From assembly GCF_036226465.1 (NCBI RefSeq), contig NZ_CP108476.1:6696001-6760000 (forward strand): a stretch of DNA of 64,000 bases, in the 5' to 3' direction. Source of the stretch: Kitasatospora sp. NBC_01250. GTDB taxonomy: Bacteria > Actinomycetota > Actinomycetes > Streptomycetales > Streptomycetaceae. The position numbers were made by a program, and so were the translations under genes. Of the stretch, positions 1-9,277 are shown one piece after another. Under the pieces are notes generated by a model. It was given only the letters and a program-made list of their open reading frames with translations, made no database searches and was not told the DNA's origin. Position 1 is the stretch's first letter. The number at the start of each line of letters is the position of its first letter.

Positions 1-2142
1 CGCCACCGGCGCTGGGTCCTCGCCTTCTGGGTGGGCGTGCTCGCGCTCGGCGTCCTGATCGGTGGCCGGGTCTTCGAGGGCTCCGTCACCAACACCTCCT
101 CCGACGGCTACGAGTCCACCAAGGGCACCGCCGTGGTGGCCGCCGCCGACCCGTCGGCCGGGACGGTCACCGCGGTCGTCGACGGAGCACCGGTGGACAC
201 CCCCGCGGTGCGCGACGCCGTCACCGCCGCCGCCCAGGACCTGGCGAAGCTGCCCGGCGTGCTCTCGGTCTCCGACGCCTACCAGGGCGGCCAGCAGGCG
301 CTGCGTGCGGCCGACGGGTCGGCGAGCGTGCTGGACGTGCGGCTCGCCGCCGACTCCACCGCCAAGCAGCAGCAGGCGGTCGGCCAGCAGCTGGCGAACC
401 TCGAGGTGCCGGGCGCGCACGTGACCGTCGGCGGTGACCTGGTGCTGCAGCACGAGGTCAAGGCGCAGACCCAGTCGGACACGAAGTTCGGCGAGATCGT
501 CACCCTGCCGCTGACCCTGATCGTGATGGTGCTGGTCTTCGGCGGGCTCGCCGCGGCCAGCCTGCCGGTGATCGGTGCCGTCGCCTCGGTGGGTGGCGCG
601 CTGCTGGCGATGTTCGGTTTCAGCCAGATCATGGACATCGACACCACGGTGCTGCCGATCGCCACCGTGCTCGGCCTCGGCCTGTCGATCGACTACGCGC
701 TGCTGATGGTCAACCGGTTCCGCGAGGAGCGCGGGGCCGGCGCGGGGCAGGCCGCCGCCGTGGAGCGGACGGCCGCGACGGCCGGGCGCACGGTGGCCTT
801 CTCCGGGCTGACGGTGGCGGTCGCGCTCAGCGGGCTCTTCGTCTTCACCAGCCCGGTCTTCCGGGCGGTGGCCGCCGCCGGCGTCAGCGTGGTGGTGATC
901 GCGGTGCTCGCCGCGCTCACCCTGGTTCCCGCGCTGCTCGGCTTCGCCGGGCACCGGATCAAGCCGCCCAAGCACTCCGAGCCCGACGAGGGCTTCTTCG
1001 CCCGCACCGTGCGCCGGGTCCAGCGCCGGGCGGTGCCGGTCGCGCTGATCTGCGTGGCGCTGCTGACGGCGGCCGGGGCGCCGTTCCTGCACGCCGACAT
1101 GCGCAGCACCGGCGCCGCCGTGCTGCCGACCAGTTCGGCGGGCCGCCAGGTCAGCGACACCATCGCGCAGCGCTTCCCGCAGCTGGCCTCGGCCCCGGTG
1201 ACGGTGGTGGTGCAGGGCGACCAGCAGGCCGCCGCGCACTACGCCGACACCGTGGTCGCCAAGCTGCCCGAGGTCGCCGGGGTGCGCGCGGTGCAGCCGG
1301 CCGGCCCGGACCTGAGCACCGTCGAGGTGTTGGTGCACGGCGACCCGCAGGGCAGCGCGGCCAAGTCGGTGGTGGACGAGCTGCGCGCCGACCGGGGCGG
1401 GCTGACCACCTACGTGACGGGCGACGCGGCGAGCGTGGTCGACTTCCAGCACGAGCTGCTGGCCCGCGGACCGTGGGCGCTGGGGCTGGTGGCGGTCGGC
1501 ACCCTGGTGCTGCTCTTCCTGATGACCGGGTCGGTGGTGATGCCGGTCAAGGCGCTGCTGATGAACGTGCTCTCGCTGGGCTGTTCGCTGGGCGCGCTGA
1601 CCATGGTCTTCCAGTTCGGCTGGTTCAGCGGGCTGCTGGGCTTCACCCCGACCGGGGGGCTGGAGACCTTCATCCCGGTGCTGGTCTTCGCCTTCGCCTT
1701 CGGGCTGTCGATGGACTACGAGGTCTTCCTGCTGGCCCGGATCAAGGAGTTGCGGGACCAGGGCTACAACTGCAAGGAGGCCGTGCAACTGGGCCTGCAG
1801 CGCAGTGGCCGGATCATCACCTCGGCGGCGCTGCTGATGGTGATCGTCTTCGCCGGCTTCGCGGCCGGGCAGATGCTCATGGTCAAGCAGATGGGCATCG
1901 CGCTGGCGGTGGCCGTCGCGGTGGACGCGACCCTGGTGCGCTGTCTGCTGGTGCCGGCCGCGATGTCGCTCTTCGGCGAGTTCAACTGGTGGGCGCCGGC
2001 GCCGTTGCGCCGGCTGTACAACCGGTTCGGGCTGCGCGAGCACGTGGCGCTGCCGCCGCTCGAGGTGCCCGCCGCGGCGGCGGTGCCGGGCCCGCGCACC
2101 CCGCGGGCGGTGGCCGAGGAGCCGGTGCCTACTCCGAGTTGA
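1..2142 (+). CDS. MMPL-family RND transporter, 5' end outside window
   Basis: Inner-membrane RND-type exporter of the MMPL family, probably moving lipids or hydrophobic small molecules using the proton gradient. The reading frame is open from the first base (RHRRWVLAFWVGV), so the true start is upstream and only the first few residues are missing. A first membrane helix is followed by an extracytoplasmic loop, a block of helices holding the SIDYALLMVNRFREER motif, a second loop, and a second block with the matching GLSMDYEVFLLARIKE motif. The two-fold repeat and the paired D-Y motifs are typical of the family. It ends in a Pro/Ala-rich cytoplasmic tail. The 3' end overlaps the stop of the minus-strand peptide gene by 14 bp. 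The substrate cannot be read from sequence. Confidence 0.93.
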   Translation, partial: RHRRWVLAFWVGVLALGVLIGGRVFEGSVTNTSSDGYESTKGTAVVAAADPSAGTVTAVVDGAPVDTPAVRDAVTAAAQDLAKLPGVLSVSDAYQGGQQALRAADGSASVLDVRLAADSTAKQQQAVGQQLANLEVPGAHVTVGGDLVLQHEVKAQTQSDTKFGEIVTLPLTLIVMVLVFGGLAAASLPVIGAVASVGGALLAMFGFSQIMDIDTTVLPIATVLGLGLSIDYALLMVNRFREERGAGAGQAAAVERTAATAGRTVAFSGLTVAVALSGLFVFTSPVFRAVAAAGVSVVVIAVLAALTLVPALLGFAGHRIKPPKHSEPDEGFFARTVRRVQRRAVPVALICVALLTAAGAPFLHADMRSTGAAVLPTSSAGRQVSDTIAQRFPQLASAPVTVVVQGDQQAAAHYADTVVAKLPEVAGVRAVQPAGPDLSTVEVLVHGDPQGSAAKSVVDELRADRGGLTTYVTGDAASVVDFQHELLARGPWALGLVAVGTLVLLFLMTGSVVMPVKALLMNVLSLGCSLGALTMVFQFGWFSGLLGFTPTGGLETFIPVLVFAFAFGLSMDYEVFLLARIKELRDQGYNCKEAVQLGLQRSGRIITSAALLMVIVFAGFAAGQMLMVKQMGIALAVAVAVDATLVRCLLVPAAMSLFGEFNWWAPAPLRRLYNRFGLREHVALPPLEVPAAAAVPGPRTPRAVAEEPVPTPS

Positions 2143-2338
2143 CGCAGGCGTTGCCGAAGCCGGCGTTGCCGAGGCCGCCGAGGTTGGCGGAGTCGCAGGC
2201 CGCGGCGCTGCCGGCGCCGGCGAGGATCAGACCGACCAGGGTGACGGTCAGCAGCGGCAGCGCGCGGCGCTTCGACAGCAGGGAGGTGGCGGGCGCCGGC
2301 CGGGCGGGCGGGGCGTCGTCGGTGCGCAGGGAGGTCAC
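2129..2338 (-). CDS. small secreted chaplin-like peptide
   Basis: A 69-residue protein read from a GTG start. A charged N-terminus ending SKRR leads into a hydrophobic segment (LPLTVTLVGLILAGAG region) with a likely signal-peptidase site near AAA-C. The mature part would be only about 24 residues, rich in Gly and Asn, with two cysteines and the ending GFGNACVNSE. Streptomycete chaplins end in a very similar pattern (GLLNPAFGNxCVN) with two Cys about 17 residues apart, and here the spacing is 16 residues between the Cys. This could be a minimal or degenerate chaplin-like surface peptide. An alternative is an unrelated secreted peptide. A longer upstream start is possible but adds no recognisable sequence. 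It overlaps the MMPL gene tail-to-tail. Confidence 0.6.
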   Translation of the reverse strand: MTSLRTDDAPPARPAPATSLLSKRRALPLLTVTLVGLILAGAGSAAACDSANLGGLGNAGFGNACVNSE

Positions 2339-2415
2339 GCGAGGGTCCTTAGGGCTGGGCGGGACGGATCTGCCCAGCACAACGACGGCCGGTCGGCAAA
2401 GGTGACTGCCGCCGG

Positions 2416-2835
2416 TCAGCCGATCCGCCGCAGCAGCCCGACCGCCTGGCGCAGCACCTGCCGCTCCGGCTCGGTCAGCTCGCGCTCGATCACCTCGGCC
2501 AGCCGCTGCTCGCGGCGGCGGCGCTGCTCGTGCAGCGTCTCGACGCCCGCCTCGGTGGCGCTCAGCACCACCTTGCGCCCGTCACTGGGGTGCGGCTGCT
2601 GGCGGATCAGGCCGGCCTGGAGCAGCAGGGTGACGGTGCGGGCCATCGACTGGTGGCGCACCCGCTGGCGGTCGGCCAGTTCGGCGGTGGTGTGCGGGCC
2701 CTCGCGGACCAGCCAGCCCAGCGCGCCGACCTGGTTCTGCGGCAGCACCGTGTCGGCCCGCACCAGGCGCACCAGCTCGCCGACGGCGGCGCGCAGGTCG
2801 GCGGCGAGCTGGAGCGAGGCGGGGTCGGTGCTCAT
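2416..2835 (-). CDS. MarR-family transcriptional regulator
   Basis: A 139-residue winged-helix repressor of MarR size. The centre shows the typical pattern: TTAELADRQRVRHQSMARTVTLLLQAG as helix-turn-helix and recognition helix, then the wing around PHPSDGRKVVLSATEAG with the conserved D-x-R. The start chosen is ATG (MSTDPASLQ), since in-frame sequence further upstream runs into the divergent gene. It is divergent from the metallo-hydrolase gene, with 70 bp between starts that contain an inverted repeat, so it probably controls that gene and itself. No ligand can be deduced. Confidence 0.9.
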   Translation of the reverse strand: MSTDPASLQLAADLRAAVGELVRLVRADTVLPQNQVGALGWLVREGPHTTAELADRQRVRHQSMARTVTLLLQAGLIRQQPHPSDGRKVVLSATEAGVETLHEQRRRREQRLAEVIERELTEPERQVLRQAVGLLRRIG

Positions 2836-2870
2836 GGGGTCAACTCTAGCGGCGGCCGGAAATTTATCCA

Positions 2871-2893
2871 GCAGAACTGCACAGCATTGCTGT
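2871..2893. promoter_or_regulatory. inverted repeats between marR-type gene and hydrolase
   Basis: ACAGCATTGCTGT (2881-2893) is a perfect 6+6 inverted repeat around one central base. It is preceded directly by GCAGAACTGC (2871-2880), a 4+4 repeat. Both lie in the 70-bp gap between the divergent MarR gene and the hydrolase, 13 bp before the hydrolase ATG. MarR proteins usually bind such sites in their own intergenic region. Binding is inferred. Confidence 0.55.
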
Positions 2894-2905
2894 ACTGTTT
2901 TTCCC

Positions 2906-3553
2906 ATGCGACTGACCAAGTTCGGACATGCCTGCGTCCGCATCGAGCAGGACGGCAGCACACTGGTGATCGACCCGGGCGCGTTCACCGAGCCCGAGGC
3001 CGTCCAGGGCGCCGATGCGCTGCTGATCACCCACGAGCACTTCGACCACTTCACCGAGGACCAGGTGCGCGCCGCCCTCGCGGCCAACCCCGGCCTGCAG
3101 ATCTGGACCAACCGCGCGGTCGCCGACCAGCTGGCCGGCCTCGGCGCCGCCGTGCACGCGGTCGGCGCCGGGGATGCGTTCGACGTCGGCGGGATCGACG
3201 TCTCGGTGCACGGCGAGTGGCACGCCGTGATCCACCCCGACCTGCCGCGGGTCGGCAACATCGGCTTCCTGCTGGGCGGGCGGGTCTTCCACCCCGGCGA
3301 CGCGCTGACCGTCCCCGAGCAGCCGGTGCAGACGCTGCTGCTGCCGATGGCCGGGCCGTGGAACAAGATCGGCGAACTGATCGACTACGTCCGCGAGGTG
3401 AAGCCGGCCCAGGCGCTGGGCATCCACGACGGGGTGCTCAACGACATCGGGCGCGGGATCGGGGAGCGCATGCTGGGGGAGGGCGGCCCGGGGACGGGGG
3501 CGCCCTACCGGTACCTGCCCTCCGGTGCCGGCCTGGAGCTGGACGCTGTGTAG
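2906..3553 (+). CDS. MBL-fold metal-dependent hydrolase (UlaG-like)
   Basis: A 215-residue metallo-beta-lactamase-fold protein. The zinc motif HEHFDH is present near residues 52-57 (LLITHEHFDHFTEDQV), followed by histidines in HGEWH and HPGD and a C-terminal GIHDG. The beginning MRLTKFGHACVRIE and the overall length match the short UlaG/YtnP-like hydrolases found in streptomycetes. The substrate is unknown. It lies 9 bp upstream of coaE and may be co-transcribed with it. The likely regulator is the divergent MarR protein. Confidence 0.9.
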   Translation: MRLTKFGHACVRIEQDGSTLVIDPGAFTEPEAVQGADALLITHEHFDHFTEDQVRAALAANPGLQIWTNRAVADQLAGLGAAVHAVGAGDAFDVGGIDVSVHGEWHAVIHPDLPRVGNIGFLLGGRVFHPGDALTVPEQPVQTLLLPMAGPWNKIGELIDYVREVKPAQALGIHDGVLNDIGRGIGERMLGEGGPGTGAPYRYLPSGAGLELDAV

Positions 3554-3562
3554 TCTGCCGCC

Positions 3563-4159
3563 ATGCGGAAGATCGGACTGACCGGCGGTATCGGGGCGGG
3601 CAAGAGCGCGGTCGCCGGGCTGCTGGTCGCCCACGGCGCGGTACTGGTCGACTCCGACCGGATCGCCCGTGAGGTGGTGGCCCCGGGCACGCCCGGACTC
3701 GCCGCCGTGGTCGCCGAGTTCGGCCCCGGAGTGCTCGGCCCCGACGGTGCGCTCGACCGCCCCGCGCTGGGTGCCGTCGTCTTCGCCGACCCCGAGCGGC
3801 TGGCGGCGCTCAACGCGATCGTCCACCCGCTGGTGCGGGCCCGCTCGGCCGAGCTGGAGGCGGCGGCCGACCCGGACGCCGTGGTGGTGCACGACGTGCC
3901 GCTGCTCGCGGAGAACGGGCTGCAGACGCTGTTCGACCAGGTGGTCGTGGTGGACGCCGACGAGGAGGTCCGGGTGCGGCGCCTGGTCGAGCTGCGCGGC
4001 ATGGCCGAGTCGGAGGCCCGGGCGCGGATGGCCGCGCAGGCCACCCGCGAGCAGCGCCTGGCCGTCGCCGACCTGGTGGTGGAGAACAACGGCACCGAGG
4101 CCGAACTCGCCGAGCGGGTCACGGCGTTGTGGCAGCGCCTGACGTCGACGGCTGGATGA
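3563..4159 (+). CDS. coaE: dephospho-CoA kinase
   Basis: Last step of coenzyme A synthesis: ATP-dependent phosphorylation of the 3'-hydroxyl of dephospho-CoA in the cytoplasm. The P-loop is GGIGAGKS at residues 8-15, followed by VDSDRIAREVVAPGTPGL, which contains the conserved D-x-D/R substrate region. The C-terminal R-R-L/AR segment (RMAAQATREQRLAVADLVVENNG) is typical of CoaE. The length of 198 residues is normal for a stand-alone CoaE, without the GrpB-like extension present in some actinobacteria. The last 41 bp overlap the convergent VOC gene. Confidence 0.96.
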   Translation: MRKIGLTGGIGAGKSAVAGLLVAHGAVLVDSDRIAREVVAPGTPGLAAVVAEFGPGVLGPDGALDRPALGAVVFADPERLAALNAIVHPLVRARSAELEAAADPDAVVVHDVPLLAENGLQTLFDQVVVVDADEEVRVRRLVELRGMAESEARARMAAQATREQRLAVADLVVENNGTEAELAERVTALWQRLTSTAG

Positions 4160-4520
4160 GGTCCCAGCGGTTGCCGTAGAGGTCGGCGAAGACCGCCACC
4201 GTGCCGTAGGGCTCGGTGCGCGGCTCCTCCAGGAAGCGCACCCCGGCCGCGAGCATCCGCCGGTGGTCGCCCGCGAAGTCGGCGGTCTGCAGGAACCAGC
4301 CGACCCGCCCGCCGGTCTGGTCGCCGACCCGGGCCAGCTGCTCGGGCTTGCCGGGCCGGGCCAGCAGCAGGCCCGCTCCGCCGTCCCTGGGGCCCGCCAC
4401 CACCCAGCGCCCGCCGTCGGCGCGCGGGCTGTCCTCGCGCAGCTCGAAGCCGAGCGCCCGGACGTAGAAGTCGATGGCCTCGTCGTAGTCGCGGACCAGC
4501 AGTGCGGTGTGTGTGATCAT
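4119..4520 (-). CDS. VOC-family (glyoxalase/bleomycin-resistance-like) protein
   Basis: A 133-residue single vicinal-oxygen-chelate domain. It starts MITHTALLVRDYDEAIDFYVRALGFEL and ends FADLYGNRWDLIQP, the classic beta-alpha-beta-beta-beta opening and the G-N-x-W-D-L end of such proteins. VOC proteins bind a metal and act as dioxygenases, isomerases or drug-binding proteins. Nothing here identifies the substrate. It overlaps coaE convergently by 41 bp and precedes the methyltransferase gene product's stop by about 35 bp on the opposite direction of reading. Confidence 0.85.
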   Translation of the reverse strand: MITHTALLVRDYDEAIDFYVRALGFELREDSPRADGGRWVVAGPRDGGAGLLLARPGKPEQLARVGDQTGGRVGWFLQTADFAGDHRRMLAAGVRFLEEPRTEPYGTVAVFADLYGNRWDLIQPSTSGAATTP

Positions 4521-4555
4521 CCGGCCACCCTACGGTCTGCCCGCGGGGCCAGGAC

Positions 4556-5407
4556 CTACGGCTTGCGGCCGATCGCGGCCCAGATGCCGACCTGGGCGTC
4601 GGTCTGCGCGGGCGGCTGGTCGGGCCGCCACTGGGCGACGGTGACCAGGCCCGGGTCCACCAGTTCGAGGCCGTCGAAGAACCGGGCCACCTGGTCCTTG
4701 CCGCGCAGGGTCAGCTGGGCGGAGGCGTTGCGGTACACCGCCGGGCCCAGGCCGCGCTCCTCCGGCGGCAGGAAGTCGGCGGTGCCGTGCGAGAGCGCCA
4801 GGTAGCTGCCCGGCGGCAGTGCCCGGACCAGCTCGCGCACGATCGCGTGCGGGTCGTCCGCCTCGTCGACGAAGTGCAGGATCGCGAAGAGCAGCAGCGC
4901 CACCGGCTCGCCCGGCGCCAGCAGCCGCTGCACGGCCGGGTCCTGGAGGATCACCGCCGGTTCGCGCAGGTCGGCCTGGACGACCGTGGTGCACCCCGCC
5001 GTGCTGCCGGAGAGCAGTGCGCGGCTGTGCACCAGCACGATCGGATCGTTGTCCAGGTACACCACCTGGGACTCCGGGTGCACCTGCTGCGCCGTCTCGT
5101 GGGTGTTGCCGGCGGTGGGGATCCCGGTGCCGACGTCGATGAACCGTCGCACCCCGAGCCCGGCCAGCTCCCGCACCGCCCGCTGCAGGAAGTCCCGGTT
5201 GGCCCGGGCGGCGACCCGCACCATCGGGCTGGACGACAGCAACTGCTCGGCGGCGGCCCGGTCGGCGGGGAAGTTGTCCTTGCCGCCGAGGTAGTAGTCG
5301 TACATCCGCGCGGGGTGCGGGATCTCCGGGTGCAGCTCGGCGGGCGGCGGTGCGTCGTCCGACCAGGACATCCAACTCCGATCGACACGTAACTGATGGT
5401 CGGTCAT
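4556..5407 (-). CDS. SAM-dependent methyltransferase, DUF574/PF04672 type
   Basis: A 283-residue member of the actinobacterial S-adenosyl methyltransferase family. The hallmark N-terminus HPARMYDYYLGGKDNFPADR is present near residues 31-50, followed by the SAM-binding strand FIDVGTGIPTAGNTHE and the acidic VVYLDNDPIVLVHSRALL. The family is very abundant in streptomycetes, and its substrates are mostly unknown. The start MTDHQLRVD gives the expected length. It lies 52 bp downstream of soxR on the same strand and could be read through from it, which would place it in an oxidative-stress context, but that is only positional. Confidence 0.92.
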   Translation of the reverse strand: MTDHQLRVDRSWMSWSDDAPPPAELHPEIPHPARMYDYYLGGKDNFPADRAAAEQLLSSSPMVRVAARANRDFLQRAVRELAGLGVRRFIDVGTGIPTAGNTHETAQQVHPESQVVYLDNDPIVLVHSRALLSGSTAGCTTVVQADLREPAVILQDPAVQRLLAPGEPVALLLFAILHFVDEADDPHAIVRELVRALPPGSYLALSHGTADFLPPEERGLGPAVYRNASAQLTLRGKDQVARFFDGLELVDPGLVTVAQWRPDQPPAQTDAQVGIWAAIGRKP

Positions 5408-5459
5408 CGCTGTTCTCCCGGCTCAAGGTTGCCGCCCCGTGGCGGCGTCCCGGCAGAGC

Positions 5460-5948
5460 CTAAGGCCTGCGGGGGGCCTGCGACACGGACTTGTCGCGAC
5501 TGAACGAGGATTGAAGCCGGCGGGCTCCGGGGCCCTGGGCGCCCTGGATGTCGTGCGGGTTGTACAGGGCGCACTTGCCCAGCGAGAGGCAGCCGCACCC
5601 GATGCAGCCGGTGAGGTGGTCGCGCAGGCGCTGCAGGTCGGCCATCTGGCGGTCGATCCGCTCCTGCCAGGCGGTGGCGACCGGGGCCCACTCGGCGGCG
5701 CTGGGGGAGCGGTCGACCGGCAGGCCCGCCATCGCCTCGCGGGCCTCGTCCAGCGAGAGGCCGACGGCCTGGGCGGCCCGGACGAAGGCCACCCGGCGCA
5801 GCATCTGGCGGGCGAAGAGCCGGCGCCCGCCGGCCGTGCGCTCGGCGTGGATCAGGCCCAGCTCCTCGTAGTAGCGCAGCGCGCTGGGCGCGAGGCCGCT
5901 GCGGGCGGACAGTTCGCCGATGGTCATCCGGGGCTGCTGGGCGGTCAT
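5460..5948 (-). CDS. soxR: redox-sensitive transcriptional activator SoxR
   Basis: MerR-family regulator with a [2Fe-2S] cluster. The N-terminal winged helix (MTIGELSARSGLAPSALRYYEELGLI) is followed by a dimerisation helix and the cluster motif CIGCGCLSLGKC at about residues 115-126, which matches the C-x2-C-x-C-x5-C signature of SoxR. In streptomycetes SoxR responds to redox-cycling metabolites such as the organism's own quinone antibiotics. The start chosen is MTAQQPRM; a start at the inner MTIGEL is also possible. It is divergent from a split transketolase whose promoter contains a perfect SoxR box. Confidence 0.96.
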   Translation of the reverse strand: MTAQQPRMTIGELSARSGLAPSALRYYEELGLIHAERTAGGRRLFARQMLRRVAFVRAAQAVGLSLDEAREAMAGLPVDRSPSAAEWAPVATAWQERIDRQMADLQRLRDHLTGCIGCGCLSLGKCALYNPHDIQGAQGPGARRLQSSFSRDKSVSQAPRRP

Positions 5949-5965
5949 GACCGCGATTCTAGGGC

Positions 5966-5996
5966 TTGACCTCAAGTCGACTTGAGGTAGCAGGAT
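5966..5996 (+). promoter_or_regulatory. SoxR-box promoter of the split transketolase
   Basis: ACCTCAAGTCGACTTGAGGT (5969-5988) is a perfect 20-bp palindrome. Its core differs from the enterobacterial soxS SoxR box only in the central two bases. A -35-like TTGACC (5966-5971) and a -10-like CAGGAT (5991-5996) frame it with a 19-bp spacer, the over-long spacing that MerR-family activators correct by DNA distortion. The inferred transcription start would fall on or next to the ATG at 6004, giving a leaderless mRNA. Confidence 0.88.
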
Positions 5997-6003
5997 CATC
6001 CGC

Positions 6004-6684
6004 ATGATCACCACCTACGAGGAGCTCCCCGGCCTGCTGGGCCGGATGACCGGAGCCGAGAAGCACGGCCCGGCGGCCACCTCCACCCTGGACGCGCTCT
6101 GGGTGCTGTACGAGCGGGTGCTGCGCATCGACCCCGAGCGGGCGGACGACCCGGCGCGGGACCGGTTCCTGCTCTCCAAGGGCCACGGCCCGATGGCGTA
6201 CTACGCGGTGCTGGCCGCCAAGGGCTTCCTGCCCGCCGAGTGGCTGGACGGGTTCGGCGGCTACCACTCGCCGCTGGGCCACCACCCGGACCGGCTGCTG
6301 GTCCCGGGCGTCGAGATCGGCTCCGGCTCGCTCGGCCACGGCCTGCCGCTCGCGGTGGGCACCGCGCTGGGCCTGCGGGCGCAGGGGCTGACCGATCCGG
6401 CGGTCTGGACGCTGATCGGGGACGCCGAGTTCGACGAGGGCAGCAACCACGAGGCACTGGCCTACGCCGGGGCGGTCGGGCTGGAGCGGCTGCACGCCAT
6501 CGTGATCGACAACACCTCGGCCACCCACGGCTGGCAGGGCGGGATCGCCTCCCGCTTCGCGGCGGCCGGCTGGTCGGCGGTGACCGTGGACGGCCACGAC
6601 CACGAGGCGCTGTACCAGGCGTACACCACCGAGCACCCGGGCCGGCCGCACGCCGTGATCGCCCGGGTCGAGCCCAAGAACTAG
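6004..6684 (+). CDS. transketolase, N-terminal (thiamine diphosphate binding) subunit
   Basis: A 226-residue protein equal to the N-terminal half of transketolase. It carries the LSKGHGPMAYYAVLAAKGFL block, the GSLGHGLPLAVGTALGL block, and the ThDP motif G-D-A-E...N (GDAEFDEGSNHEALAYAG ... IVIDNTSATHG). Together with the next gene it would form a two-chain transketolase in the non-oxidative pentose phosphate pathway or a related keto-transfer reaction. The ATG lies about where transcription should start from the SoxR-box promoter. Split transketolases often sit in specialised pathways, so the substrate may not be the housekeeping one. Confidence 0.92.
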   Translation: MITTYEELPGLLGRMTGAEKHGPAATSTLDALWVLYERVLRIDPERADDPARDRFLLSKGHGPMAYYAVLAAKGFLPAEWLDGFGGYHSPLGHHPDRLLVPGVEIGSGSLGHGLPLAVGTALGLRAQGLTDPAVWTLIGDAEFDEGSNHEALAYAGAVGLERLHAIVIDNTSATHGWQGGIASRFAAAGWSAVTVDGHDHEALYQAYTTEHPGRPHAVIARVEPKN

Positions 6685-6708
6685 TCACCACCGACGGGGA
6701 GAAGAACG

Positions 6709-7579
6709 ATGGACACCATGCGCGAGCGCTTCGCCACCGTGGCGAGCGACCTGCTCGACCAGGACCCCCGCACCGCCCTGGTGCTCGCCGACATCGGCGC
6801 GGCCCAGCTCACCGGGGCCGCCGCCGCCCACCCCGACCGGGTGCTCAACGTGGGCATCCGCGAGCAGTTGCTGATCGGGGTGACCGCGGGCCTGGCGCTG
6901 ACCGGGATGCGCCCGATCGCCCACACCTTCGCCAGCTTCCTGGTCGAACGGCCCTTCGAGCAGGTCAAGCTGGACCTTGGCCACCAGGGGGTGGGCGCGG
7001 TGCTGGTCAGCGCGCTGGGCTCGTACGACTGGCCGGCCGGCGGGCGCACCCACATGGCGCCGGGCGACGTGGCGCTGCTCGACACGCTGCCCGACTGGAC
7101 GGTGCACGTGCCGGGGCACCCCGACGAGACCGAGACGCTGCTGCGGCACGCGGTGGCCGACGGCGAGCGCAACGTCTACGTGCGGCTCTCCGCGCATCAG
7201 AACGCCGAGGCCAGGCCGGTGGTGCCGGGCCGGTTCCTGACCCTGCGCCGGGGCGCGGCCGCCACCGTGGTGGCGGTGGGCCCGATGCTGGACGCGGTGC
7301 TGGCCGCCACCGAGGGGCTGGACGTCACCGTCCTCTACGCCACCTCGGTGCGGCCCTTCGACGCCGCCGCGCTGCGCGCCGCGGGCCCCACCGACGTGGT
7401 GCTGGTCGAGCCCTACCTCGCCGGGACCTCCGGCGGCGAGGTGAACCGGGCGCTGGCCGACCTGCCGCACCGGGTGCTCGGCCTCGGCGTGCCGCGCGAG
7501 GAGCACCGGCACTACGGGAGCATCGAGGAGCACCTGGCGGCCTACGGCCTCACCGCGCCCGGACTGCGGCAGCGGATCG

Positions 7580-7602
<23 letters not shown>
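6709..7602 (+). CDS. transketolase, C-terminal subunit
   Basis: A 297-residue protein equal to the pyrimidine-binding and C-terminal domains of transketolase. Near residues 45-65 it has NVGIREQLLIGVTAGLALTGMRPIAHTFA, with the conserved glutamate that activates the ThDP cofactor. The C-terminal domain contains VEPYLAGTSGGEV and ends with EEHLAAYGL. It follows the N-terminal subunit by 24 bp with a purine-rich GACGGGGAGAAG site before the ATG, so the two are one operon under the SoxR-box promoter. Its 3' end overlaps treZ tail-to-tail by 23 bp. Confidence 0.92.
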
Positions 7603-9273
<1,671 letters not shown>

Positions 9274-9277
<4 letters not shown>

